This document shows, one piece after another, positions 9,324-17,437 of a DNA stretch of 64,000 nucleotides. A model generated the notes under the pieces. It saw nothing but the letters and a program-made list of their open reading frames with translations, did no database searches and was not told the DNA's origin. Source of the DNA: Mesorhizobium sp. B2-3-4. Lineage in GTDB: Bacteria; Pseudomonadota; Alphaproteobacteria; Rhizobiales; Rhizobiaceae. The position numbers and the translations under genes were made by a program. The stretch's first letter is position 1; every line of letters begins with the position of its first letter. The DNA is taken from NCBI RefSeq assembly GCF_006442315.1, contig NZ_VFVY01000010.1, forward strand, positions 124,001 through 188,000, read 5' to 3'.

Positions 9324-10274
9324 TCACGGCACCACCAGATAGGCCTTCTGATCGGCAATCGCGATCGTGACATCGGTGCCGGAATTGAACTCAACGAAAT
9401 CGGCCTCCATCCCGTCGCTGAAGATGACGCCACCCCTGCTCTGCCGCGAAGACACGACCAGCGGCCGGCCTCGGGTAATGACCCCATGCACCAACGACAC
9501 GCCCGTCGTGTTGCTTGGAAACGGCTCGCGCACCGAGAAGAACAGTTGCTCACCTTCACGGTCGTAGCCCTGCGGCGGCACTGTCGGCACCGAATTGTCG
9601 CCATAGGCCGCAGCCAGTCCGGCTGCACCTGCCATCACCGAGCGCAGCCAGCCGGTGGAACCGGCGCCGGTCGAGACGATGATGCCGCTCGACGACTGGC
9701 GTTCGCTCTTGTCGCCATAGGTCAGCTCATAGCGTGCCGAGACATGGGTTGAGGCGCCGACGAACAGGTCGTTGAAGGCGATCAGCCGGCGGCCGTCATT
9801 GGAACGCGCCTCGGCCATCACCACCGCCTGTCGCCTGGCCTTGCCGGAGATCGCCAAATCGAGCACTTTTTCGGTATCGTCGGCATTCCACGGCAGCAGC
9901 ACGCCGTCGAAAAGCGCCGGATTCGGATTGATGCCGATCAGCGGCTGGTACGGCAGATATTTGGCCGTGTTGGAAACCAGACCGTCCTGGCCGAGCGCGA
10001 TGACAACGTCGGAGCCGAACTCGAACTGCGGCACCAGTTCCCGGTCGAGCCGCAACTGCTTGAGACCCTGCGGAAGCGAACCCATGACGCGGTCAAGCGC
10101 CTGATGATAGACATCATGCGCCGCCTTGACCGGGTCGAAATTCATGCCCGCTTGCCTGAGATAGAAACGCGCCTGACCCTGCGTGTTGAAGCGCGTCGTC
10201 AGTTCCTCGAGCTCGGTCTTGCGGGTGACGACGATCACCCGGTCGATCGGCTTGCCGCTCTGGTCGCCGGCCAC
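9324..10274 (-). CDS. NAD-kinase-like protein
   Basis: 316 residues. The two key regions of the NAD kinase/diacylglycerol kinase superfamily are present in altered form. The GGDG nucleotide-binding loop appears as GQDG (residues 95-98), and the second conserved block is SGIIVSTGAGSTGW (196-209), resembling the STPTGSTAY region of NAD kinases. INPNPALFDGVLLPW also fits. It may phosphorylate NAD or a related dinucleotide, or bind it without catalysis; the altered GGDG leaves this open. GTG start at 10274, 13 bases after the SPFH gene stop, which implies co-transcription with it. Proteins of this subgroup are often labelled sugar kinase without proof. Confidence 0.75.
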   Translation of the reverse strand: MAGDQSGKPIDRVIVVTRKTELEELTTRFNTQGQARFYLRQAGMNFDPVKAAHDVYHQALDRVMGSLPQGLKQLRLDRELVPQFEFGSDVVIALGQDGLVSNTAKYLPYQPLIGINPNPALFDGVLLPWNADDTEKVLDLAISGKARRQAVVMAEARSNDGRRLIAFNDLFVGASTHVSARYELTYGDKSERQSSSGIIVSTGAGSTGWLRSVMAGAAGLAAAYGDNSVPTVPPQGYDREGEQLFFSVREPFPSNTTGVSLVHGVITRGRPLVVSSRQSRGGVIFSDGMEADFVEFNSGTDVTIAIADQKAYLVVP

Positions 10275-10287
10275 TCCGGCCTACCCC

Positions 10288-11172
10288 TCAGGATCCGGCT
10301 TTCGGCGTGGAAAGCTGGCTCAGCGCGCTGGTCAGCATGTCAGGCGTGATAGACAGATTGCCGACCGAGCCGCCCTTTTCCGCCCAGGCCTTGAAAGCCA
10401 TTGCCGTCAGCACATGCGCCGGCGCCGACGAATAGACGGTGAGCTCAAGTTGCTGCGCCTTGGCTTCCGCCTCGGCCAGCGTCAGCTTGTTGCGGGCTTC
10501 GGTGTCGACGAGCAGCTTGTTGCGTTCGGCAAGCTCGATCTCGGTCGCCAATTCGCTCTGCTTGATCTCGCGCTCCTTCTCGACCCCCCAGGCCCGGCGC
10601 CCGTAGATCGCGGCATCGGCCTGTCGCTGCAGCGCCTCGCGATATTCGGTCTGCAGCGCCTTGCGGATCTCGGGCGTCGGCTGCACCGAGGTGATGTGAA
10701 CCTCCTCGATCAACAGTCCCGCCGTCGCGGCAATCGGATCGTTGCGCAGGAGCTCGGCGAGATTGCCGCCGAGCTTCGTCACCTCGGCCAGCGCCTGTTC
10801 CAGCGTCATGCTCGACACAACGGCCCGCGCGCGGCTCTGTATGGCCAGCACCAGGCGTTCCGCGATCTTCTCGCGGCCGTCGCCGACGACGTCGGTTCGG
10901 CTGAGCTTGGCGCTGAAGTCGAAACCTTCCGCCGCCTTGACGGGATCGACGATGCGGTAGCTGACGGATCCCTGGATCGCCAGGTCCTGAAAATCAGCCG
11001 TTGTTTCGGTGAAGATGAACGGGTTGTCGAGCGACGTTACCGGCACCGTCGCGATGGTGGTGCCGAGCGTGCCATACCAAAAGGAGATGCCGCGCCCCTG
11101 CTCCAGGACCTTGCCGTTCTTGAAGCGCAAGATGTGGAATTCAGGCGTTCCCTTGAAATAGCTGATAAACAT
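10288..11172 (-). CDS. SPFH/Band 7 domain protein
   Basis: 294 residues of the stomatin/prohibitin/flotillin superfamily. The SPFH domain covers residues ~5-170 (VPVTSLDNPFIFTETTADFQDLAIQGSVSYRI; LGGNLAELLRNDPIAATAGLLIEEVHITSVQPTPEIRKAL). It is followed by a long Glu/Ala/Lys-rich coiled coil (~180-250: KEREIKQSELATEIELAERNKLL). No N-terminal membrane anchor is seen, unlike most bacterial flotillins, so it may be cytosolic or peripheral. ATG at 11172 is chosen because GGGGG lies 6 bases upstream. It sits between nadE (35-base gap) and the NAD-kinase-like gene (13-base gap), suggesting a shared transcript. Confidence 0.85.
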   Translation of the reverse strand: MFISYFKGTPEFHILRFKNGKVLEQGRGISFWYGTLGTTIATVPVTSLDNPFIFTETTADFQDLAIQGSVSYRIVDPVKAAEGFDFSAKLSRTDVVGDGREKIAERLVLAIQSRARAVVSSMTLEQALAEVTKLGGNLAELLRNDPIAATAGLLIEEVHITSVQPTPEIRKALQTEYREALQRQADAAIYGRRAWGVEKEREIKQSELATEIELAERNKLLVDTEARNKLTLAEAEAKAQQLELTVYSSAPAHVLTAMAFKAWAEKGGSVGNLSITPDMLTSALSQLSTPKAGS

Positions 11173-11207
11173 GCAAGCCCCCAAGGTTTTCTGACTGGAT
11201 CAGGCGT

Positions 11208-12884
11208 TTAACCGCGATCCCTGAAGCGGTTGGTTATGGGATAGCGGCGGTCGCGACCAAAATTCTTCCTGGTGATCTTCACGCCCGGCGCTGCCTGGCG
11301 GCGCTTGTACTCGGCAATGTAGAGCAGGTGCTCGATGCGTGTCACCGTCGCACGGTCATGGCCGCGCGCGACGATGTCGTCGACGCCCATCTCGTTCTCC
11401 ACCAGACATTCCAGGATGTCGTCCAGAACCGGATAGGGCGGCAGCGAATCCTGGTCGGTCTGGTTCTCGCGCAGTTCCGCCGACGGCGCCTTGTCGATGA
11501 TGTTCTTCGGAATGACCTCGCCCGAAGGTCCGAGCGCACCCGGCGGCACATGGCCGTTGCGCCAGCGCGACAGCGCGTAGACCTGCATCTTGTAGAGGTC
11601 TTTTATGGGATTGAAGCCGCCATTCATGTCGCCGTAAAGCGTCGCGTAGCCAACCGACATCTCGCTCTTGTTGCCGGTCGTGACCACCATCGACCCGAAC
11701 TTGTTGGAGATTGCCATCAGGATGGTGCCACGCGCGCGGCTCTGGAGGTTTTCCTCGGTGATGCCTTCCTTGGTGCCCTCGAAGAGCTGCGTCAGCGCAT
11801 GCAGGAACCCTTCGACGGGCTCAAAGATCGGTACGATGTCGTAGCGGCAGCCGAGCGCGCGGGCGCAGTCTTCGGCGTCCTTGAGCGAATCCTTCGAGGT
11901 GTAGCGGTATGGCATCATCACGGCGCGCAGCCGTTCCTCGCCCAATGCGTCCACCGCAAGTGCGGCGCAGATCGCCGAATCGATGCCGCCGGAGAGGCCG
12001 AGCACCACGTTCTTGAAGCCGTTCTTGTTGACGTAGTCGCGCAGGCCCAGCATGCAGGCGCGATAGTCGGCTTCCTCGCGTTCGGGGATTTTCGACATCG
12101 GCCCTTCCGAGCAGACCCAGCCGTCATCGGTGCGCTTCCAGGTGGTGACGTCGACCGCGTCCTCGAACTGGCTCATCTGGAAGGCCAGCCTCTTGTCCGC
12201 GCCAATGGCGAAGGAGGCGCCGTCGAAGATCAACTCGTCCTGGCCGCCAAGCTGGTTGGCATAGATCATCGGCAGGCCGGTTTCGATCACCTGGCGGATG
12301 ACGACCTGGTGGCGAACATCGATCTTGGCGCGATAATAGGGCGAGCCGTTCGGCACCAGCAGGATTTCCGCGCCGCTTTCGGCCAGTGTCTCGCAGATGC
12401 CGACCTCGCCCCAGATGTCCTCGCAGATCGGTATGCCGATGCGCACGCCCCGGAAATTGACCGGCCCCTGGATTTCGGGCCCGGCCTGGAAGACGCGCTT
12501 CTCATCGAACTCGCCATAGTTCGGCAGGTCGAGCTTGTAGCGTTCGGCGATGATCTTGCCGCCATCGGCGAAGACGATGGAATTGTGCGTGCCGCTCTTG
12601 CGCTTCAAAGGCGTGCCGATGATGACGCCGGGGCCGCCGTCGGCCGTATCGGCGGCAAAATCCTGCGCCGCCTTTTCGCAGGCCCTCAGGAAGGCCGGCT
12701 TCAGCACCAGGTCCTCCGGCGGATAACCGGCGAGGAAAAGCTCGGTATAGAGCACGAGATCGGCGCCCTGGCGCGCGGCATCCGCCCTTGCCTCGCGCGC
12801 CTTGGCGAGGTTGCCGGCGACGTCACCCACTGTCGGGTTGAGCTGGGCGATGGCGATGCGCAATATGTCGAGCTTCTTGGTCAT
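11208..12884 (-). CDS. nadE: Glutamine-dependent NAD+ synthetase
   Basis: 558 residues in the two-domain form. The N-terminal nitrilase-type glutaminase (residues ~1-260) has GYPPEDLVLKPAF and the nucleophile cysteine in IPICEDIWGE. The C-terminal synthetase has the ATP pyrophosphatase P-loop LGLSGGIDSA and TTGNKSE. It amidates nicotinic acid adenine dinucleotide to NAD+ using glutamine-derived ammonia and ATP, the last step of NAD biosynthesis. ATG at 12884. It is the first gene of a leftward set followed by SPFH, NAD-kinase-like and GNAT genes, which suggests an NAD-centred function for the set. Confidence 0.95.
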   Translation of the reverse strand: MTKKLDILRIAIAQLNPTVGDVAGNLAKAREARADAARQGADLVLYTELFLAGYPPEDLVLKPAFLRACEKAAQDFAADTADGGPGVIIGTPLKRKSGTHNSIVFADGGKIIAERYKLDLPNYGEFDEKRVFQAGPEIQGPVNFRGVRIGIPICEDIWGEVGICETLAESGAEILLVPNGSPYYRAKIDVRHQVVIRQVIETGLPMIYANQLGGQDELIFDGASFAIGADKRLAFQMSQFEDAVDVTTWKRTDDGWVCSEGPMSKIPEREEADYRACMLGLRDYVNKNGFKNVVLGLSGGIDSAICAALAVDALGEERLRAVMMPYRYTSKDSLKDAEDCARALGCRYDIVPIFEPVEGFLHALTQLFEGTKEGITEENLQSRARGTILMAISNKFGSMVVTTGNKSEMSVGYATLYGDMNGGFNPIKDLYKMQVYALSRWRNGHVPPGALGPSGEVIPKNIIDKAPSAELRENQTDQDSLPPYPVLDDILECLVENEMGVDDIVARGHDRATVTRIEHLLYIAEYKRRQAAPGVKITRKNFGRDRRYPITNRFRDRG

Positions 12885-13012
12885 GCTGCTGACTTAGCGC
12901 GGCAAAATCCGCCCCGCAATGGCGTTCGCTTGGACCAAATCGGACCGGCCGACATCAATCGTGTGCGGAACGCGGGGGAGACGCAGCGCGGTCGTGCCGG
13001 GAAGGCCGGCGC

Positions 13013-13729
13013 TCAATCGTCGCCCATGTAATCCCGCAGGGATTGCGGAGAATGGTTCTCGCCGATCGACATCGCCAGGATGCGCGAAATATGGCGGCGC
13101 GGCAGGCCGGTATCCTTCACCCATCGATTGATCTGCGCCTGTATCTTGTCGAGGTCACGCTTCGAGGTCGGGCTTTCGGCAATGTCCAGACCCGCATCGC
13201 GAAGCGCGGCCGCCATGTCGGCCGAAATGACGAAAGCGTCCCAGCCCAGCCAGCGCAGGAAATACTGCCCGGTATTGCCGCCGAGCCGGCTGCCATGCTT
13301 GCCGAGATAGGCCATGAGCCCGGCCTGGTCGTCGGCGGGCCAGTCGGCGAGGAACTGACCGAAACCGTGATGCTCCTTCGAAACGCGCTCGACGAAGGCG
13401 GCGTTGTCGCGCACGGACTTGATCTTTTGCGGATTGCGCACGATGCGTTGATCAGAAGCCAGGTCGTGCCAGAAATCGTCAGGTTGGAACAACAGCCGCT
13501 TGGGTTCGAAGCGCAGGAACGCCTCCTCGAATCCTGGCCATTTCTGCTCGATGACCCGCCAGACGAAACCTGCGGCGAAGACGCGCTCGGCCATCGTCGA
13601 GAGGATACGGTCGTCGGCGATGTCGGCCACCGCCGCATTGTCGGGAATCGGCCCCAGCAGCGAAGCCAACTCCACCTCGCCGCCTTTGCGATTTGCCGCG
13701 CGAGCGCGAATTTTCTTGAAGTCGGCCAT
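13013..13729 (-). CDS. DNA-3-methyladenine glycosylase I (Tag)-like protein
   Basis: 238 residues resembling the Tag family. Matching segments are ERVFAAGFVWRVIEQKWPGFEEAF, which parallels the catalytic EGxQAGLSW region; NPQKIKSVRDNAAFV; and GSRLGGNTGQYFLRWLGWDAFV. Tag enzymes excise 3-methyladenine from alkylated DNA. The protein contains no cysteine at all, so it cannot form the Cys2His2 zinc site of E. coli Tag. It is therefore a divergent relative and its substrate is unproven. ATG at 13729 follows GAGGGGGA. Confidence 0.72.
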   Translation of the reverse strand: MADFKKIRARAANRKGGEVELASLLGPIPDNAAVADIADDRILSTMAERVFAAGFVWRVIEQKWPGFEEAFLRFEPKRLLFQPDDFWHDLASDQRIVRNPQKIKSVRDNAAFVERVSKEHHGFGQFLADWPADDQAGLMAYLGKHGSRLGGNTGQYFLRWLGWDAFVISADMAAALRDAGLDIAESPTSKRDLDKIQAQINRWVKDTGLPRRHISRILAMSIGENHSPQSLRDYMGDD

Positions 13730-13818
13730 CGGTCCCCCTCTGTTCGCCGCAATCTAGCACTTCCCGTCCGGGCCGGCGGCCTCTACCTCTATGCCAGCAA
13801 AGTCCCTTGGAGACGGCC

Positions 13819-14382
13819 ATGAACAAGACGATCGACGATCTGGCGAACCGCTGGCTGAAGCGAAAGCCGGATGGTCTCAGTGCCCTGGAGAACCGGGTGC
13901 TACAGAGCACCATCGAGCGCACCACGATCACCCGCGACACCAACAAAGCCGTTGCCTTCCACCAGACTTTCGGAGACAGGCTTGCCGATACCATCGCCCG
14001 CATCGGCGGCTCCTGGTCTTTCATCGTCGGCTTTGTCGCTTTCCTGTTCCTCTGGACATCGGGCAATGTCTGGTTGCTGTCGCGCGATGCGTTCGACCCC
14101 TACCCCTTCATCTTCCTCAACCTCGTCCTGTCGATGGTCGCCGCCCTGCAGGCGCCGGTCATCATGATGGCGCAGAACCGCCAGACCGAACGCGACCGCA
14201 TCGATGCCGCACATGACTATGAGGTCAATCTGAAGGCCGAGATCGAAATCATGGCGCTGCATGAGAAACTGGACGAGTTGCGCCACAGCCAGATCATCGG
14301 CATGCGCGACGAGATCGTGAAGCTTGCCGAGACGGTCAAGCGTATCGATGAAAGACTGTCGCAGCAGCAGTCGGCGTCATGA
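13819..14382 (+). CDS. DUF1003 membrane protein
   Basis: 187 residues. The N-terminal basic segment is followed by the DUF1003 core: FGDRLADTIARIGGSWSFIVGFVAFLFLW (first membrane span), a conserved DPYPFIFLNLVLSMVAALQAPVIMMAQNRQ (second span), then a charged helical C-terminus. Inner-membrane protein of unknown function. ATG at 13819 is preceded by GGAG; an in-frame TTG at 13807 is less likely. The stop overlaps the next start as ATGA, so it is translationally coupled to the DedA gene. Confidence 0.85.
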   Translation: MNKTIDDLANRWLKRKPDGLSALENRVLQSTIERTTITRDTNKAVAFHQTFGDRLADTIARIGGSWSFIVGFVAFLFLWTSGNVWLLSRDAFDPYPFIFLNLVLSMVAALQAPVIMMAQNRQTERDRIDAAHDYEVNLKAEIEIMALHEKLDELRHSQIIGMRDEIVKLAETVKRIDERLSQQQSAS

Positions 14383-14966
14383 CCGAGGCGATCCACCATT
14401 TCATCGAACAATACGGGCTGCTTGCGGTGTTTCTTGGCTGCGTGGCCGAAGGCGAAAGCGCCGCCATCCTCGGCGGCTTCTTCGCCCACCAGAATGTTTT
14501 CGTACTGTGGCACGCCATTCTCGCGGCAGCGCTCGGCGCCTTTGTCGGCGACACCTTCTTCTTCATCCTCGGCAGAAGCTTCGCCGATCATCGTTATGTC
14601 GTGCGGTTGCGCCGGCGGCCCGGTTTCCGCCGCGCCTACCGCCTGCTCAACACCCACCCCAACATTTTCGTGCTGTCGAACCGCTACGTCTACGGTATGC
14701 GCCTGGTCGGCGGTATCGCCGCCGGCCTTTCGACCATACCGGTGCCTCGCTTCGTCATCCTCAACGCCATTTCATCCGCGGCGTGGGCCATATTGTTCAG
14801 CACGATCGGCTATGTTTTCGGAATGAGCGCGCAACATTTCATCGGCCAGGCATTGCTGCGCCACGAGCGCCTGCTGGTCGGGCTCGGCATCGGCCTGGCC
14901 GTCGCCGTGCTTGCGTGGTTCGCCGCCCGCCATATCGCCAAGCGGGAACGTGGACGCGAGCAGTGA
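14379..14966 (+). CDS. DedA family membrane protein (VTT domain)
   Basis: 195 residues, hydrophobic. The DedA/SNARE-associated pattern is visible: IEQYGLLAVFLGCVAEGESAAILGGFFA near the N-terminus, the FVGDTFFFILGR segment and the internal MRLVGGIAAGLSTIPVPRFVILNAISSAAWAILF with the conserved arginine and glycines. DedA proteins are thought to act as lipid scramblases or proton-dependent transporters that recycle undecaprenyl phosphate or phospholipids. It overlaps the DUF1003 gene by four bases (ATGA), so the two form an operon. Confidence 0.87.
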   Translation: MTEAIHHFIEQYGLLAVFLGCVAEGESAAILGGFFAHQNVFVLWHAILAAALGAFVGDTFFFILGRSFADHRYVVRLRRRPGFRRAYRLLNTHPNIFVLSNRYVYGMRLVGGIAAGLSTIPVPRFVILNAISSAAWAILFSTIGYVFGMSAQHFIGQALLRHERLLVGLGIGLAVAVLAWFAARHIAKRERGREQ

Positions 14967-14996
14967 GGCCGCCAGCCTGCATCGGCAGCGGCGGGA

Positions 14997-15356
14997 CTAG
15001 ATCGGAAAGCCGGTGATCCGCTCGATGACGGCGATGCCCCAGACGCCGGCGACAATGACCACCGAAATCAGCACCGCAAGCGAGCCGCAGTCCTTGGCCA
15101 GTTGGATGTCGACATTGAACTCGCGGCTGAATGCGTCGCAGGCCGCCTCGATTCCGGTGTTCAGCACTTCGACCATGATCAGCAGCAGCACCGCGCCGAT
15201 CAGCAAGGCATAGCCGCGCCAGGAGATCGAGACGAACCATCCTGCCGGCAAGGCGAGCACCAGCAGCATGAGCTCCTGCTGAAAGGCCTTTTCGCTCGCG
15301 GTCAGCTTGCGAAACGCCCGCACCGAATTGAAAAAAGCGTCGATCAGCCGCTGCAT
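14997..15356 (-). CDS. dgkA: Diacylglycerol kinase
   Basis: 119 residues with three predicted transmembrane helices. The DgkA signature lies in LLIMVEVLNTGIEAACDAF and the LAKDCGSLAVLIS segment, including the catalytic glutamate and the conserved asparagine. It phosphorylates diacylglycerol in the inner membrane, recycling the by-product of periplasmic glucan decoration. ATG at 15356 (MQRLIDAFFNSVRAF) gives the usual ~120-residue length; the frame extends 25 codons further upstream but without family resemblance. Convergent with the DedA gene. Confidence 0.9.
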   Translation of the reverse strand: MQRLIDAFFNSVRAFRKLTASEKAFQQELMLLVLALPAGWFVSISWRGYALLIGAVLLLIMVEVLNTGIEAACDAFSREFNVDIQLAKDCGSLAVLISVVIVAGVWGIAVIERITGFPI

Positions 15357-15434
15357 GCCCTGGCCCCTCTCGGAATCACCGGCCCGGGATAAAGCAATGC
15401 CCCGATCAATGGAATAAGGCGGAGCGTCCAAATT

Positions 15435-15851
15435 TCATTCAGCGACCGGGATGGATGGCGTCGACTTTTCAAACTGCGGCAGCCCGTCGTCTATCGAATA
15501 ATAGTCACCCTTGTCGCCGACGAAGATATGACATTCACCCTTAAGCGCCGTCGGTTGATCGAACGATCCCGCCATGACCGAAATATAGTCTTGATCGCCG
15601 GGTTTCCAGAACAGCAACGACCCGCATGCCTTGCAAAAGCCGCGCCTGGCGAAAGTGGATGCTTCATACCAGGTGATGTTTTCCACACCCTCGATCGTGA
15701 TATCGGCATCGGCGACATTTGTCGCGGCATAGAAATGCCCGCTCTGCTTGCGGCATTGCGAACAATGGCAATAGACAACGCCACGCAGCGCTCCGCGCGT
15801 CCGGAAGCGGACCGCTCCGCACAGACATGATCCCTGATGGCTGTCTCGCAC
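15435..15851 (-). CDS. GFA family (Mss4-like) zinc protein
   Basis: 138 residues. The zinc-binding pattern is complete: CLCGAVRF, CHCSQCRKQSG and FCKACGSLLFW. The family is named for glutathione-dependent formaldehyde-activating enzyme, but most members have no proven activity; they bind zinc in an Mss4-like fold. It lies upstream of dgkA on the same strand with a 78-base gap, and a functional link is not evident. Confidence 0.88.
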   Translation of the reverse strand: MRDSHQGSCLCGAVRFRTRGALRGVVYCHCSQCRKQSGHFYAATNVADADITIEGVENITWYEASTFARRGFCKACGSLLFWKPGDQDYISVMAGSFDQPTALKGECHIFVGDKGDYYSIDDGLPQFEKSTPSIPVAE

Positions 15852-16258
15852 TTCGTTTCTCCCTAAGACGCTGCGCCCGGCATGGCCTTCAGCATTCCAG
15901 CTTCGCGGCCAATGCGCGCAAGCAATTGCGACATCTGTTGTTACGGAAAATCCGAAGTTCAGTTCCGTCCCAGCAGATCGGTACGCGAGTTTGCATACAA
16001 CTCCGCCAAATCAGCACTGCCTCGCAGTGTTGATACTCTGGGTGGATGCTCTTACAGCCTCAAGTAGCAAAAACGGACGCGAGTTCTGCGAATTAAGGAA
16101 ACTTTAGCGCTACTGCATTTATGGTGATGACAAGCGAAGGTCGCGTGTGGGGGCGCGCCTCTTCGCAAAGTGTTCTGGACTACCCAATAGCATTCCCCAG
16201 CCGGTGGCACGCGGAATTCGCCAATTCCGTTGCGACTCCGAGGGGGAAGTGAAAGACC
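15852..16258. other. Intergenic region between GFA gene and diguanylate cyclase
   Basis: 407 bases without a convincing gene, holding divergent promoters. The right end is visibly richer in A/T than neighbouring genes. A perfect inverted repeat, CGGAATT-CGCC-AATTCCG, lies at 16212-16229, about 30 bases before the cyclase start, and could be an operator. A GAGGGGGAAG ribosome-binding site precedes the ATG at 16259. Confidence 0.45.
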
Positions 16259-17329
16259 ATGCAGCCGGCAACAGCCCAGACCGAACGAAGCACCGACATC
16301 GCAAGCACCGTCGTCGCCACCATGCGCCAGCTTGGCGTGCTCGGCCTGCCGCGCAACTACGAGATTTTCTACGAGGCCTTGAGCGGCTCCAACCGCGAAC
16401 TCAGCCTTGCGGTCGTGTCGTTGAGCAGCCGGCCGACGCAAGATGAACTCGACAAGATCGGACGCGCCTTCTTCGCCCACAACCATGGCCCCGGCATCGT
16501 CGAGCATGCCAGGGACGTCATCGCCCGAGAGCTGGAGGAAGTTGCTTCGCTCCTGCGCAACGAGCGCAGCCACATCGAAAAATACGGCAGAATCCTCGAC
16601 GAGACATCAAGCGGCCTGAGCAACCGCAGCCTTCTCTCTCAGGATCTCCTGCAAAAGATCGCCAACGCGATGACGATCGCGACCAATTCGACGCTCGATC
16701 ACGGCCGGCAGGTCGCCTCGACCCTCAGCGACAAGACGGCCGAACTGGAGAGCGTCAAGTCGAAGCTCGAGGAATACAAACGGCTGGCCGATACCGACCC
16801 CCTGACCCAGATCTGGAACCGCCGCGCCTTCGACAAGGAAATCACCCGAATCTACACCAGCAACAAGGGCATCCTGTTCAACGCGCTGATCCTTGCCGAC
16901 ATCGACCGTTTCAAGGACATCAATGACCGCTACGGCCATCCTGTCGGCGACAAGATCATCCAGATCATCGCCGAGATCTTCCAGACCAGCATTCGTGGCG
17001 ACATGTTCGTCGCCCGCACCGGTGGCGAGGAATTCGCGCTCATCATCGAGGGCGCCAGCGAGGATGGCACCTACGAGATGGCCGAACGCATTCGCGCCTT
17101 GATCGAGCAGACGCCGTTCACCAGCAGCCAGACCGGTATGAATTACGGTACGGTGACGGTGTCGATGGGCATTTGCATGGCTTCGGAGGCCGAAAGCCCT
17201 GAAGACCTCTACACCAAGGCGGATCGAGCGCTCTACCGCTCCAAGGTCAGCGGACGCAACCGCGTCACCAGGCATTCGGCCATGGCAGGACGCGCCGGCA
17301 AAAGTTGGCTGCTCTACAAGAAGGACTGA
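16259..17329 (+). CDS. GGDEF-domain diguanylate cyclase
   Basis: 356 residues. The N-terminal half (1-170) is helical and soluble without membrane spans, probably a dimerising or sensing region. The GGDEF domain starts at DTDPLTQIWNRRAF (178-191), with the active-site motif GGEEF at 255-259 and metal ligands in LADIDRFKDIND. It should condense two GTP to cyclic di-GMP. The product-inhibition site RxxD, nine residues before GGEEF, reads RGDM: the arginine (246) is present but the aspartate position (249) is methionine. Feedback control may therefore be weakened. No EAL domain is present. Confidence 0.9.
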   Translation: MQPATAQTERSTDIASTVVATMRQLGVLGLPRNYEIFYEALSGSNRELSLAVVSLSSRPTQDELDKIGRAFFAHNHGPGIVEHARDVIARELEEVASLLRNERSHIEKYGRILDETSSGLSNRSLLSQDLLQKIANAMTIATNSTLDHGRQVASTLSDKTAELESVKSKLEEYKRLADTDPLTQIWNRRAFDKEITRIYTSNKGILFNALILADIDRFKDINDRYGHPVGDKIIQIIAEIFQTSIRGDMFVARTGGEEFALIIEGASEDGTYEMAERIRALIEQTPFTSSQTGMNYGTVTVSMGICMASEAESPEDLYTKADRALYRSKVSGRNRVTRHSAMAGRAGKSWLLYKKD

Positions 17330-17381
17330 TACGGGCCGAACACCAGCCGGCATCGACGAATGCGCGAACCGTGAACGGAAA

Positions 17382-17407
17382 AAGGCGCCGGATTTCCCGG
17401 GCGCCTT
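17382..17407. terminator. Bidirectional rho-independent terminator
   Basis: The stem AAGGCGCC / GGCGCCTT encloses a 10-base loop between the convergent ends of the diguanylate cyclase and DAHP synthase genes. The right strand continues with TCATCTTTT. On the left strand the stem runs into TTTTTCC, so it can stop transcription from both sides. Confidence 0.75.
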
Positions 17408-17437
17408 CATCTTTTCGGGTCAAATCGGTGCCCAGGC

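Noticed and set aside
11328..13031. 567-codon open frame opposite nadE
   Set aside because: Antisense shadow of nadE; composition is typical of a complementary frame.
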